DNA of 64,000 nucleotides from Callorhinus ursinus (GCF_003265705.1 NW_020312902.1:16184970-16248969); one strand, 5' to 3'; counted from the stretch's first letter, positions 1-11,850 are shown. Made by a program: numbers and translations. Notes: generated by a model not told the origin, from the letters alone.

Positions 1-28
1 TTAACGACTGAGCCCCCCAGACGCCCCT
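1..28 (-). mobile_element. SINEC fragment cut by window start
   Basis: The antisense head of a carnivoran tRNA-Lys SINE (GACTGAGCC...CGCCCC in slightly mutated form) ends near base 28. The rest lies outside the window. Confidence 0.8.
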
Positions 29-129
29 GACCTGTGTGTTCTTGTGTAAGTATAGCTTTGACAGCTTGGCGGTCAAGCTGTCCTGATTTAGGGAAACTAT
101 TCTTTGAACTTTTAATTGTCAGCTTTTTT

Positions 130-265
130 TCTTGTTTAGTTTCATTTTTAAACTTTCAATTTTGATATAATTATAGACTCACAGGAAGTTGCAAAAATAG
201 TATAGCAAGTTCTCGCACCCTTCACCCAGCTTCCTCCAGTGGTGACATCTTATATAACTCTACAA
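130..265 (-). mobile_element. Old L1-like fragment
   Basis: The stretch with CAGGAAGTTGCAAAAATAG followed by CACCCTTCACCCAGCTTCC resembles a recurrent antisense segment of old mammalian L1 elements. It is recognised by recall only, and the edges are vague. The rest of 29-1560 is unique AT-rich intron in which I see nothing codable. Confidence 0.4.
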
Positions 266-1560
266 TGCTGCTTCTTTTAGTTTTGAAGAAGGTAGAGGGA
301 GGAGGGAAGGACACAACAGTAAACAGCTAGGGTAGATAGGGAGAGGAATTTCGGCAGCTGCTGTTGCTATTTTGTTTTTAAAATTGCTTTTTAAATTGTT
401 CTTCCTCTTTCCCCCAAATTTTCTCTGATGTAGGGGAATATGTTACAAGATGTATTCTAGGCTTGATGTGCCTAATTAAGACTGCTCTAGCTTCCATGTG
501 CAAAAAGATGGAGGCTTCTTTCTTCTGTGGATAATCAGTTTCTCTCAGAATGTTTTAATACAGGGTCATTAGAAGGCATTTTTCTGTTTCCATAATTTTG
601 TTATGAAAGATTCTGTACAGCAGTGTAGAAAGCCCTAGGACTGAAAAAGAATGCCAGAAGACTCTTTTTTCCTTCAAATCACCACATTTGGCTAAGTCTA
701 AAATTTATACTATTTTGACTCTTTCTTTCATCCCCTCAGAAACTTGGCAGAAGCAAAAGATAAGAATTTCTAACAGGTTTAGCCTGTTAGAGGGAGAAAA
801 AGATTCCCACCAAAAAGCCCCTGAAAAGAGTGAGAAATCTCTGTTCTTTTCTCTGCACATGAAGTCACTTCCTATCCGGAGAAATGTCAACTCTCATAGG
901 CCCATTAGCATCTTGTCAACTAACAGAGACAGAGGAAGGAGTAGCTGTGCTTTTGTTGTTCCGCCTGTACTAGTTCTAAAGGAACATATTTAGTTTCATG
1001 AGGTGTCATTGTTCCCTGGATCTCCAGTGAGCAGGACAGGTTTGTTAATTGTTTTTCTCACATTTTGGCAGGAAGTAAAGTTCTTGATTCTATATCACAT
1101 GCCTCCACTAAAACGTGGTCTCACTGACTATTAGATTTCTTAAAGGGTGACAATTTTGGTTCTCTCTCACCTGGGCAGTGTTGGAAAAAATAAGTAGGTG
1201 GTATAGGACCCTAGAAGGCACTGGCTTCTGAGCATGGCTAGAGGCAGCTGCACAGGAATAAGGTGTATGGGATCCTGCATTTCCCAGAGTCTGAGTTCCA
1301 TATGGGAACTTTCACATAAGGCCTCATTTTCATGATAAAGAAGAGGGTGGGTGGTAACTGTGAGAATTGCAGTGTCCCCAAGTAAACAGAGAATTGGAGA
1401 TAGTTGAGAACCTTATTTTCCCTTTTAAGCAGTATATCAACAGCAAGGAAAATGTAACACAGAACCTAACTTCCATTTGAAGAAAGAGTTTGTTCTTTTT
1501 TCCAATTCATCTAGAGGGGTGTGGAGCCTTTAGGCAATGCAGCCTGTTGATGTACTGATT

Positions 1561-1880
1561 TTTTTTTTTTGTGGTAAAATACACGTAATATTTACCATCT
1601 TAACTGTTTTTAAGAGTATAGTTCACTGGTATTAAATATTTATCACATTGTTGTGCAGCCATCACCACCATCTCTCCCCATAACTCTCTTCATCTTGTAA
1701 AGCAAAAACTCTTCACCTACTAAACAAGAACTCCCCATTCCTCCCTTTGCGAGCCTCTGGCAAGCCATGTTCCACTCTCTGTCTTTATGATTTTGACACT
1801 AAACACCCCAAATGAGTGAAATTATATAGTATTTGTCTTTTTACGACTGGCTTATTTCACTTAATGTTCTCAGGTTCAAA
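1561..1880 (-). mobile_element. Old L1 3'-end fragment, antisense
   Basis: After a T-run the sequence reads as the antisense 3' UTR of an old mammalian L1: 'accatcttaactgttttta', 'cacattgttgtgcagccat', 'catcttgtaaagcaaaaac', 'gactggcttatttcactta'. The same segment recurs at 5223, 40535 and 51960. Confidence 0.75.
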
Positions 1881-2077
1881 AAATCAGATTCTCTCTTCCT
1901 CAGAGTTTGCTTTTTTTGGGGGGGGTTAATATTTTTGTTTTATTGTTTTTTTGATTGTTGTAGGCTGTATCTGCCCATGTTCAGCCTGAGTGTAAACTTA
2001 GTGTCTTCTTTGCTCTCTTCTGAACCTTTTCTTGGGCATGTGCAATCACTTTCTAATTTTCCCTGTATATGCAATTG

Positions 2078-2412
2078 ATTTTTGTTTTTTTTTTTTAAGG
2101 AGCCGCAACATGGGGCTTGAACTCATGACCCTGAGATCAAGATCTGAGCTGAGATCAATTAGATACTTAAGGTAGGGGTGCCTGGGTGGCTCAGTCGTTA
2201 AGCGTCTGCCTTCGGCTCGGGTCATGATCCCAGGGTCCTGGGATCGAGCCCCGCATCAGGCTCCCTGCTCCTCGGGAAGCCTGCTTCTCCCTCTCCCGCT
2301 CCCCCTGCTTGTGTTCCCTCTCTCGCTGTGTCTCTCTGTCTGTCAAATAAATAAATAAAATCTTAAAAAAAAAAGAGTTAGATACTTAACTGACTGAGCC
2401 ACCCAGGCGCCC
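2078..2412 (-). mobile_element. Old short SINEC, antisense, split by a younger SINE
   Basis: A short SINEC without a CT-rich block (2083-2170 and 2378-2412) is flanked by the perfect duplication TATGCAATTG at 2068-2077 and 2413-2422. It was later broken by the sense SINE at 2175-2376. Confidence 0.88.
2175..2376 (+). mobile_element. SINEC, sense, nested
   Basis: A full-length young SINE with the diagnostic text 'aagcgtctgccttcggctc' and an A-tail. It is inserted in the older antisense SINE with the duplication TTAGATACTTAA on both sides. Confidence 0.93.
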
Positions 2413-2509
2413 TATGCAATTGTTTTTGAATGTTCTAGTCTTAAATGTCTGCCTCCCAAAGGGAAAAAGACAAAAAAATAAAGGTGGAGAAAAGAGGGCA
2501 CTTGGCCCT

Positions 2510-2680
2510 TTATTTTTTAAAGATTTTATTGATTTATTTGAGAGAGAGCATGAGCACAAGAGGGGGGAGAGAGAAGCAGACTCCCCACTGAGCAGGGAGC
2601 CTGCTGTGGGGCTTGATCCTGAGACCCTGAGATCATGACCTGAGCTGAAGGTTTAACCAGCTGAGCCACCCGGGTGCCCC
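2510..2680 (-). mobile_element. SINEC, antisense
   Basis: T-rich start, GAGAGAGAGCATGAGCAC block and antisense head GAGCCACCCGGGTGCCCC. Confidence 0.88.
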
Positions 2681-2897
2681 ATACCTGACCCTTTAAATCT
2701 TATGGATGTAACTTACTTGGATGGGGATGGGTTTGCCTCAGTGAGAGGAGGTGCAGCAACAATGGTAGCTTGCTTCTTTGCATCTCTGTAACCAGAAGTA
2801 GGAATCAGCTATCCAACCACAGTCCCCCAGTATTTGGGGGACAGGCTCCTTTTTGCCCACCTTACCTCCTACAAGCTGGGTGCATGGTGCTTGGCTC

Positions 2898-2924
2898 GGG
2901 GGGGGGGGGGGGGGGGGGGGGGGG
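2898..2924 (+). repeat. Uninterrupted run of 27 G
   Basis: A perfect G27 homopolymer in otherwise unique intron. It has quadruplex potential in the transcript strand. The length is uncertain because such runs are error-prone in assemblies. Confidence 0.85.
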
Positions 2925-3314
2925 ATGCATAGCTGCTACTGTGCTAAGAGCTGAAATTGACTGAAATTAACCAAAATTTACCATCCAAGTCTTCCCCTGG
3001 AAGTTGAAAACCTTTATCAGACTTCACAGTTCCAAAATAGTTAACATCAGACAGATTCTGTCACTCCAATATGATTGTCTAGGTAGGGAGAAAGATACCT
3101 GGTGCTTTCTACTCTGCTGTCTTCCCAGAATCCTCCCATCAGATGTACTAACTTTTGTGTGGTATTGACCTGGGGAGGCTCATAGCACACAACCAAAGCC
3201 ATTTCATTTTCTTGTTTGATTCATTGGCCTCTTCAAGTCAGGTGCTTGTGTTTGCAGCCAGACAGATGCCTATGTTCTGAGAAGCCACCTATGTGTTTTA
3301 AAATTATTTTACTG

Positions 3315-3503
3315 GGGGGCGCCTGGGTGGCTCAGTCGGTTAAGCGACTGATCATGATCCTGGAGTCCTGGGATCGAGTCCCGCATCGGGCTCCCTGCTC
3401 AGTGGGGAGCCTGCTTCTCCCTCTGACCATCCCCCCTCTCATGTGCTCTCTCTCTCTCTCTCTCATTCTTGCTCTCTCAAATAAATAAATCTTTAAAAAA
3501 AAA
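3315..3503 (+). mobile_element. SINEC, sense, 'gcgactg' subfamily
   Basis: Sense SINE with the second young diagnostic set (AAGCGACTG, 'cctggagtcctgggatcga', 'ccctctgacc'). It includes a CT microsatellite near 3447-3474 and an A-tail. Confidence 0.92.
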
Positions 3504-5222
3504 TATTCTGCTGGTAGGTGTTGGCTTCTCAGTCCTCCTGTACCACTTTGCTGATTGACAGTCAGCCTGCTGATTGTTGGCAGTGTCCCTGGGTCATTGG
3601 TGATTTTTGTCCAGAGATGCTGGAATTGGCTAGAGTTTCTAGTGCCTCTGGAGTTTGGAAGGCGTTGGCTTGTTACACTAGTGCTATTTCTAGCCTGTCC
3701 TTGGAGTTGCTCTGCCTGTCTTCTAAGCAAGTGAGATGCTAATATTTCTCTTCTATCAGTCACTGTGAAATTACCCATTTCCCCAAATGAGCGCATTTTG
3801 ATTGGAATCTGTGGCATCTCATCCTAGGTCCATGCCAGGCCACAAAATAGGGCCTGGTTGAGTCTTGTCTTTGCTTTCTTTCTCTTTTTCTTTATAGTAT
3901 ATTCAAACAGACAGCTCTCTCTGACCTGATTCTTTGGAGACAATTTATTTGTGCTCTGCTAGAGGCTCCCTGTCTCCTTCCTGTTTTTAATATTATTTAA
4001 ATGTCATTTACTTGGTTTTATAATTAAACCTTCCTTTTGCTTCTCTGAGGCAGGCATCTGAGCTACCACTTAATTGTGTCTTCCTGTAGTTGGCTTGTTC
4101 TTTTCTGCACCTGGTTTACCTCAGTGTCGGGGACAGGTTTTAGTCCTGGAGAAGTTCCCATATCCATTATTCATTCTACTCTTCTACATGCAACACAATT
4201 TGCTGCTACTCTCTCCTTGAATTCAAAGCAGTTTAGGAAAAAATCTGGGAAGTCCTTATTATGTGGGGTACATTGATGTTAGGGACAGCTCTGCAGACAA
4301 GGTTCCTTACGGGGTGAGGGAGACCCGTGTGAGGTGGCAGGATTCTTAGGTGGATGGCACCAAACTTCCCATTTGAGAAATAGATCAGCTGCTTCTGCCT
4401 CTGGGAATTCACTTGGGACTCAGGGAACCATCAAGATGCCTATTCCTGGTTCAGCTTCCCAGAACCTGCATGCTATCTTATATTCCACATGTATCTGCAT
4501 ACAGAAGTCAGAACTTCTATGCACTGTTGCCATACTTGATGTGCAAGACTCCCCAAGGGAAGGAGGTTGGGCCAAAGCTAAGTGTGAGACTGACTGGTGC
4601 CTCTGGTAGAGTCAAAAGAGGCAGCAGTTGCAGCCAATTTGTAGTTCCTGAAAAAGAGCCCAGAAACAAAATTTTCAAAGTGCCTGATAGACTTTCCCAT
4701 GAAGAAACAAGTGTGTATGGAGCACCCACTTCCCTACAACTTAATCATATTGCATGTGTAATATAATAGCTCAAATATCTCACTGACATAGCTTCTCTAT
4801 TTTTCACTCAGTTAAGAGTATTTGGAGCCAGGTAGCTGGAGCCTCATTTAAGAGAGTTAGCAAATATTAGGAGTCTAGTCCAGGATCCCTAAGGATTTCC
4901 TACACTGTTGTTGGTACTTAAGTGCATTGGTGGCTTTGATTGTGAACTTTGATTATTATTCTGAAGACTGCCATAGTGTTGTCTTGAAGGCTACTCAGGA
5001 TTCATTTTTAATTTGCATTCCTGCCCAAGAGTCCGTGGCTCTCTGTTGATTGAGTATATCTGGCTCCTTTGCTCTAACCCGTCAAAGAGGAAACATCTTC
5101 GTGTGCTCGGCCGTGTGCTCCATGCTGTGTGTACCGTGATCACTTACACTGAGGTTATAGAAAGTCAGGATGGGTGTTTGTGGGGCTCATGCTAGTGTTG
5201 GTAGAAAGAAAAATATTGACCT
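3504..5222. other. Unique intronic sequence
   Basis: No recognisable exon, RNA gene or intact repeat was seen. Open frames at 4076-4766 have no family resemblance and overlap on both strands, so I treat them as chance. Confidence 0.6.
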
Positions 5223-5925
5223 CTTGTTTGTTTTTAATTGGTAAAACATACATAAAATTTAACCTTTTTTTTTTAAGATTTTATTTATTTATTTGAGAGA
5301 GAGTGAGAGAGAGAGCATGAGAGGGGGTAGGGTCAGAGGGAGAAGTAGACTCCCCACTGAGCAGGGAGCCAGATGTGGGACTTGATCCTGGGACTCCAAG
5401 ATCATGACCTGAGCCGAAGGCAGTGGCTTAACTGACTGAGCCACCCAGGTGCCCCAAATTTAACCATTTTTAAATGTACAGTTCAGTGGCATTAAGTATA
5501 TTCGCATCATTGTTGTAAATATTTCCACCTTCCATCTCCAGAATTTTTTCATCTTCCCAAACTGAAACTCTCTGTACCCAATAAACGGAACTCTACATTT
5601 CTCCTTCTCCCTGCTCCTGGCCACCACCATTCTACTTTCTGTCTCTGTGAATTAACTACTCTAGTCATATAAGTTGAATCATTCAGGATTTGTCTTTTTG
5701 TGACTTTTTCTACTTCGCATACTGTCTTCAGGGTTCTTCCATGTTGTAGCATGTGTCAGAATTTCCTTCCTTTTTCAGGCTGAATATTATTCCATTGTTT
5801 GTATATACTGCATTTTGTTTATTGGATATTGGGTTGCTTCTACCTTTTGACTATTGTGAATAATGCTGCTATGAGCATGGGTGTATAAATACTTGTTCAA
5901 GTCCTTCCTTTTCACCTCTTGTTTT
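5223..5925 (-). mobile_element. Old L1 3'-end fragment, antisense
   Basis: Antisense L1 3' UTR runs from 'ggtaaaacatacataaaat' through 'tattccattgtttgtatat' to 'aataatgctgctatgagca'. It is interrupted by the SINE at 5265-5455. Confidence 0.85.
5265..5455 (-). mobile_element. SINEC, antisense
   Basis: Flanked by the target duplication AAATTTAACC (5255-5264 and 5456-5465), inside an older L1. Confidence 0.93.
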
Positions 5926-6234
5926 TGAGAGTGTGCAGGTTAAAGTGTCCCAGGTCAGTGGGGTGAAATCCTCATATTTTTTTTTTTTTAAATCCTCATA
6001 TTCTTATGAGAGAGATGCACTTGAACTTACAGGATTTTTTTCATTGGCCACTTTGATATATGAGGGCCTGATCAGTGGAGTTCTGACTAAAGTTACGGTT
6101 TCGGTAGCAAATATATGTGTTGACCCTAGATAGCTAGCTCCCCCACCCTCAACAAATGTTTCTTTAATTTAAATTTAGGAGGAACCAGTACAGTTGTATA
6201 GACCTTGGCAGGGGGAGTTCATGGACCTTCTTCC

Positions 6235-6448
6235 CAATATGTTGCCCTTAATGCAGTTTAGCTCCAACTAGCTATGTGGCTTTGAGTAACTTATTTAACC
6301 TTTCTGAGTTTCAGTTTGGTCATCTGTAAATTGGGACCAGTAATACCTTCTTCACTGGATAGTTAAGGGGATTTGATGAGAATAATGTACTTTAAGTGCT
6401 TTACATAATGCTTAGCATCTAGCAGGCCCTTAATATATGTTACCTCGC
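6235..6448 (+). mobile_element. MIR element, sense
   Basis: A diverged MIR core: 'agctatgtggctttgagta', 'cagtttggtcatctgtaaa', 'gcttagcatctagcaggcc'. Confidence 0.85.
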
Positions 6449-6644
6449 GGGGCGCCTGGGTGGCTCAGTTGGTTAAGCGTCTGCCTTCAGCTCAGGTCAT
6501 GATCCCAGGGTCCTAGGATCGAGCCGTGCATCAGGCTCCCTGCTCCGCGGGAAGCCTGCTTCTCCCTCTCCCACTCCCCCTATTGTGTTCCCTCTCTCAC
6601 TGTCTCTCTCTCTCTCTGTCAAATAAATAAAATCTTTAAAAAAA
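6449..6644 (+). mobile_element. SINEC, sense
   Basis: Full-length young SINE with target duplication TATGTTACCTC on both sides, inserted in the tail of a MIR. Confidence 0.93.
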
Positions 6645-7206
6645 TATGTATGTTACCTCCCTTGCCACTTATGACCACTGTGTTTCTCCCTTTGAAAAGA
6701 GATGAGTGTAGTTTAGGGCAGGTGACTTCTGTAGTTAAGTCTCTTTTTAAGGTGTCACATAGAGGGCAGTAGAAAAGAGGAAGGTTTGAGATACTTTGTG
6801 CGAGCTTCTGGCACAGTTATTAACTTGTGGTTGTTGTCAGTCAGCAAGAAGATATGATACATTCCTTTATATGATATGTCTGTCTGGCATTGGTGTTTTG
6901 GGCAGTGCATTCCTGGGGCTATGGAGGATGGAAGCTGATGAGAATTGTCTGTTAAGGCCTGGAAAGTTTCAACTACGAAGATTGTCTGCATCTAAAAGGA
7001 TACTCTCTGCAGTAAGCTCTGCCGTTCTGTTTTGTGGGGATGAGCAGCCATTGCTCACCAAATGGGCAACACTGTTTACACAGCGTTGAGTTACTATAAC
7101 ATAGGCCCTTCTTCTTTGGAAATATCTCAGACTAAGCATCAAGTCTTTGGTAAGGAGGGGCTTATATTAGCTTCTTCTCCCCTTACAAGAACTATTTAAA
7201 AATTGG
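6645..7206. other. Unique intronic sequence
   Basis: Open frames exist on both strands between 6755 and 7089, but no family, splice pattern or start context supports a gene. Confidence 0.55.
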
Positions 7207-7408
7207 AGGGGCACCTGGGTGGCTCATCAGTTAAGCGTCTGACTCTTGGTTTCTGCTCAGGTCATGATCTCGGGGTAGTGCGATTGAGCCTCCAGTCGTC
7301 GGGCTCCACGCTCAGTGGGGAGTCTGCTTGTCCCTCTCCCTCTGCTTCTCCCCCCCCAACTCTCTCTCTCTCCCTCTATCTCTAAAATAAAAAAATCTTC
7401 AAAAAAAT
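7207..7408 (+). mobile_element. SINEC, sense, older type
   Basis: Head GGGGCACCTGGGTGGCTCA, 'gactcttggtttctgctca' and a CT-rich block. AAAAATTGGA is duplicated on both sides. Confidence 0.9.
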
Positions 7409-7677
7409 TGGAAACATGGTAAACCAAAAGGTTATATTTTAAAAAAAAGGACATTGGCTCCCCTTATCTCCACAATGACTACAACATGTACTTAATACCA
7501 AACTCTTACAGACATATGACTAATTAACAATGCTATGTTTATACAACCAACCTCTTATCTTTTACAGTTACCTTAACTCTTCTCTCTATGTACTACTACT
7601 TCTGTGACTATCTGTGGAACAGTTTGGTTGGTCATGTGCCCAGATGACACCAAGTGGACAAGTGGATAAAGAGCAAA

Positions 7678-7679
<2 letters not shown>

Positions 7680-7730
<51 letters not shown>
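7680..7730 (+). repeat. (GT)n microsatellite passing into (GC)4
   Basis: About 19 GT units followed by GCGCGCG. Alternating purine/pyrimidine of this kind can adopt Z-DNA. It is probably length-polymorphic. Confidence 0.92.
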
Positions 7731-7731
<1 letters not shown>

Positions 7732-8004
7732 GAGAGTGGTGAGAGTCAGGAGCCAGCCAGGATGAGCTCTGTGCTACTTACGCGTTGGCGCTGAGATCCC
7801 AAGTGCCAGTTCTCTACTGTCCTTGACCTGCCCCTGTCTGGTAAGAAGCTGTTCTCTTCTTTGGCCTGCAGTTAAATCCTATGCATAGCTCTATACCATA
7901 ACAGCTTATGAATAAGCCTGGCTGTTAATTATTTATACCAGTGTATTTGTCTTGTTTTGTTTCAGTTCTGATTTTGCATAAAGAAAGGGGATCTTGGCTC
8001 CCTT

Positions 8005-8234
8005 TATTTTTTTTTTTTTTTAAGATTTATTTATTTATTTTAGAGAGAGGGCAAGTGAGAGCATGTGCGTGTGCACGAGCAGGGGGAGGGGCAAAGGGAG
8101 AGGGAGAGAGAATCTCCAGCAGACTCCCTGCTGAGTGGGGAGCCTGACACTGGCTCAACCTCACGATCCTGAGATCATGACCTGAGCTGAAATCAAGAGT
8201 TGGACACTTAACTGACTGAGCCACCCAGGTGCCC
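8005..8234 (-). mobile_element. SINEC, antisense, older long type
   Basis: A clear target duplication TTGGCTCCCTTTA flanks it (7994 onward and 8235 onward). Body: 'gaaatcaagagttggacac'. Confidence 0.93.
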
Positions 8235-8350
8235 TTGGCTCCCTTTAAAGTCCAGATCCAATCACATTCCATGTTCAGATCTTAGTTTTAAAGAGGACAA
8301 AGCTGAGCGAGGGGGATAGCAACAGTTTTAGTTGACAGTTACGTGCTGTT

Positions 8351-8471
8351 TCTCTCCTTCCCTCCCTCCCTCCCTCCCTCCCATCCTCCCTCCCTCCTCC
8401 CTCTCTTTCCCTCCCTCCCTTCCCCTTTCTTTCTTTTCTTTTCTTTTCTTTCTTTCTTTCTTCCTTCCTTC

Positions 8472-8555
<84 letters not shown>

Positions 8556-8562
8556 TTTCTTC
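8351..8562 (+). repeat. 212-nt pure pyrimidine tract: (CCCT)n then (TTTC)n
   Basis: A (CCCT)n/(CCTC)n block to about 8430 passes into a long TTTC array to 8557. Apart from an interruption at CCATCC, the + strand is all C and T. Long open frames of serine/phenylalanine/leucine here are artefacts of the repeat. Confidence 0.93.
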
Positions 8563-8756
8563 TAAGATACTACAAAGGAGGCAGAAACAGAGAAAAGTGG
8601 AAAAAGGTGTGTGACAGGTGAGCTCTAGAGAAGAGTGAGGAGAGCAGATACAGAGGCCCTGCTGAGGCAGTTGATGCTGAGGGAAGCTACTTGGGAGTCT
8701 TTTAGTGTTGCGAATGGGCAGTAAAAAGGTAATAACAAGGTATTGAGCACCTGTAC

Positions 8757-8954
8757 TTTTTTTTTTAAGATTATTTATTTATTTATTTGACAGAAAGAGA
8801 CAGAGAGAGAGGGAACACAAGCAGGGGGAGTCGGAGAGGGAGAAGCAGGCTTCCTGCTGAGCGGAGAGCCCAATGCGGGGCTTGATCCCAGGACCCTGGG
8901 ATCATGACCTGAGCCGAAGGCAGACGCTTAACGATTGAGCCACCCAGGCACCCC
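8757..8954 (-). mobile_element. SINEC, antisense
   Basis: Young SINE flanked by the duplication GCACCTGTACT. Confidence 0.93.
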
Positions 8955-9164
8955 ATGCACCTGTACTCTTAATAAGTAGCTCAGGACCAAGAGAAAGAGT
9001 GGACCAGATTCATGAAATAGCCATTAGGTGGAGAAAGTTATAAACCAGAGTCAAGAGAAATGTTGGGAACAGTGTAGTCAGCAAATCTAAGCACACCATT
9101 TATAGGTAAGCTTCCCTCCCTTTAACATTTAACTCCATCTGGCACCTTTATTTAATCTTAGTGG

Positions 9165-9325
9165 AATGGCAAAAAGAACGCTAAACAGGAGACCAGGTTC
9201 TAGTCTCAGATTAGTCACTAGGTACTTGGGGTGGTGGGGGGAAGAAGTGTTTTCTAATCCAAAAATGAAGGAACTGGATTACATGATCTCTAAAGTCCTT
9301 TCTAGTTCCAAAAATCAGCTATGCT
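9165..9325 (+). mobile_element. MIR/CORE-SINE-like fragment
   Basis: The text 'ggaactggattacatgatct' followed by 'aaagtcctttctagttcca' is typical of MIR3-like CORE-SINEs. It is diverged and the 5' edge is uncertain. Confidence 0.6.
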
Positions 9326-11480
9326 GAAACCTCACAGACTTAGAACTTCCAATACATCAGGTCAAAGGATAGCAGACCATGTGTGTGTGGTGATGTAGAG
9401 GACACCAAACAGTTGACAGAATGAGTGCAAAATCAGGGTGATGATTAAGGATTTTCAAAAAGCACTATTCCATGGGATGTTGGGGCATTTCGTCTTGGGG
9501 AGGAATTGTGGTCCCTGATGTCAGAGGCTTGTGGGAGCCAATTTTAAGGTTGCTTTGTTCATTTTCTCTGCCTATTAAATTTCCTCTAGAGAATGACCAC
9601 TTCCAGGTGAGAAAACTCTGGCCTTTTTGGAGGTTGGGGTGGGGGGCGGAGTAGGGGTCTGCCTGAATTACCAGGGGTAGAATGCAGGTTCTCCCTGGCA
9701 TTGACTCTCAGAGTATTGCAGTGCTGAATTCTCCTTCTCAAAACTGTTTGGCTTCACTGATATCTGTGGTAGTTGGGACACAGGTTGCCTCTTGGCCTGT
9801 GCCAGAATTGCTCTCTTTCTCCCCTTTTATTTATCACTTTGTCATCCCTGACTCTGAATCCCAGAGATCAAAACTAGCTGTAGTCCAGCAGAGGAGCAAT
9901 AAATCATTGCTCCCACTTCCTTTTCTCCAGGTTTTCTGCTCCTTAATTACCACATAACCTCTGCTGAGGCTGCATCTTTGTGCTGTGTGTGCTAGGGACA
10001 GAAGCCCTCATTGATTGGATGTGTGCAAAAGCTGCTTTGTCTCTCTCCAGCCATTATGTTTTGCTGTTCTACCCAGTGCCACGTGCTCTTACCCATCCTT
10101 TTCTCTTGTCTCCTGTGAGTTTTTAGAGTCTGATTGTCAGGTAATTTACCCATTAACAGGGCTTGATAAGCTCGGGGAGTAGCAGGTAGAGTGGGCAGCC
10201 CTTAAATAACTCCGCAAGATGATCTTCATTAAAGAGAGAGGTTTGGGCTGGGTTAGTCATTTTTATATGGATTTTAGCTAGTCCCCTTCATTCCCTGAGC
10301 TCCTGGTAGTAGTTAAGCAGGTCGTGTGATCCAGAATGGGCTCCTATGGAGCTTTTTTTGGGGTCTAGTCCAGCAGTTTGCTTGTTAACAGACATCAAAA
10401 GGGCCAGCTGCCTATCATTTGCCTTTCCATTATGAAACCTCAGAGAACTTGAGTCAGTGCAAGGGTGAAGAGTTCATAAATGAGGATGCCTGTGACCTTC
10501 ATCTCTAGCAAGGCTTTTTTGCCATTTGAGGGGAAGATTCAGGCTTTAGAAACAGAACGTAGACAGGCCCTTGTACTTTTCCTTGCCTGCTGTTTCTTTT
10601 CTGTACCTGTGATTTCAGAGGTTGAGAGTAAGGAGTGTTGTGTGGCAGGCAGCAAGTATCTGGAGAGTCTTACTCCTACTCATCATTCCCTGCTGTTTCA
10701 AATCAAAGCTCACATCTCTTCTCGAAGGGTAGTAAACTTCACACAAAGCTCAGACAGCATGGGAGAATGGACTTCTTTGCCGGCAAAGAAGCAGATACGG
10801 TCTTAGAAAAGGAGAGGTCAAGTCTTTTTTTGTGTCTGTGGGAGTAGAGAAGGTTTAGGGGGAGAAGACAGAAGGACCACCAATTGGTTGCAGCTGCTGA
10901 ACCCCTTCTTCATAGTTTCCCATCAAGTAGGGGAGGTAGGTACAGTGGCAATAGTCATGATGGGCACAGAAGTAGGATTTACTTCATGGTTGTGGGTGAA
11001 AGAGAACAGGCATCTGATGATTTCTTTTATGCTTAATATTTATTTGCAAAAATGTCTTTATACCTACAGTGTTAAGCTAGGTATTTGGCAGTCAGTCTTT
11101 TAACTGAGGTTACCTGGGTTTTAGTCCTCATTAAGCATATCAGGGAGAAAGGGGACCTTTTTGGTAAATGTTGTCATGGTTGAGAGAGGAAAGGGTAAGC
11201 TGCACTTTTGTTTGAACAGTTAGGGGCTTTTTTTCCTCTTCATGAGCTCTCTTCCCATCCAGAGCTGAAGTGCAATATAGTTGGCACATCTGGTGAGCAG
11301 TTAGAATTGAAAGATGCCCCTCTTAGCCATGATGTTTGAAACAAATGCATAGCTAAAACATTGTGAAATGACATGCCATTAGCCTAGGATGAGAGGGGGA
11401 TCCTCATTTCGATCTATAAATTGAACAAATTTGGTGGGGAAATCACTGTGTGGGAGTAAATTTAGAATACTAAGAGGTCC
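9326..11480. other. Unique intronic sequence
   Basis: No exon or known repeat recognised. Overlapping open frames near 10480-10847 show no recognisable domain and are treated as chance. Confidence 0.55.
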
Positions 11481-11688
11481 TTTTTTTTTTTTTAAGATTT
11501 TATTTATTTATTTGACAGAGGGAGATACAGCAAGAGAGGGAACACAAGCAGGGGAGTGGGAGTGAGAGAAGCCTGCTTCTCTCTTCCCGCGGAGCAGGGA
11601 GCCCGATGTGCGGCTCGATCCCAGGACTCTGGGATCATGACTTGAGCTGAAGGCAGACGCTTAACGACTGAGCCACCCAGGCGCCCCC
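11481..11688 (-). mobile_element. SINEC, antisense, young
   Basis: Full-length antisense SINE inserted next to the T-rich end of the older SINE at 11689-11850. The two share one outer duplication (TAAGAGGTCC before, TAAGATGTCC after). Confidence 0.9.
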
Positions 11689-11850
11689 CCCTTTTTTAAA
11701 CGTTTGTTTATTTTAGAGAGGAGGGGAGAGAGCAGAGGGAGAGAATCTCAAGCAGACTCCTCACTGAGCACAGAGCTGGATGCATCAGATCATGACCAGA
11801 ACCAAAACCAAGAATCAGAAGCTTAACTGTCTGAGCCACCCAGGAGCCCC
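11689..11850 (-). mobile_element. SINEC, antisense, older type
   Basis: Older SINE ('ccaaaaccaagaatcagaa') ending in GAGCCACCCAGGAGCCCC. It carries the outer target duplication with its neighbour. Confidence 0.88.

Noticed and set aside
2414..2638. Frame with FKDFIDLFERE-like sequence
   Set aside because: The peptide recurs at every antisense SINE in the window, so it is SINE translation.
3315..3390. tRNA-like A and B boxes in SINE heads
   Set aside because: They belong to SINEC elements derived from tRNA-Lys; no free-standing tRNA fold with an acceptor stem was seen.
3332..3817. 161-codon open frame on the - strand
   Set aside because: Its C-terminal half is the translation of an antisense SINE and the rest is unique sequence without a family; no splice or start support.
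8332..8621. Overlapping serine/phenylalanine-rich frames
   Set aside because: Pure translation of the CCCT/TTTC simple repeat.
10480..10847. Two overlapping open frames of 108 and 70 codons
   Set aside because: Both in unique intron, no domain, overlapping in different frames.
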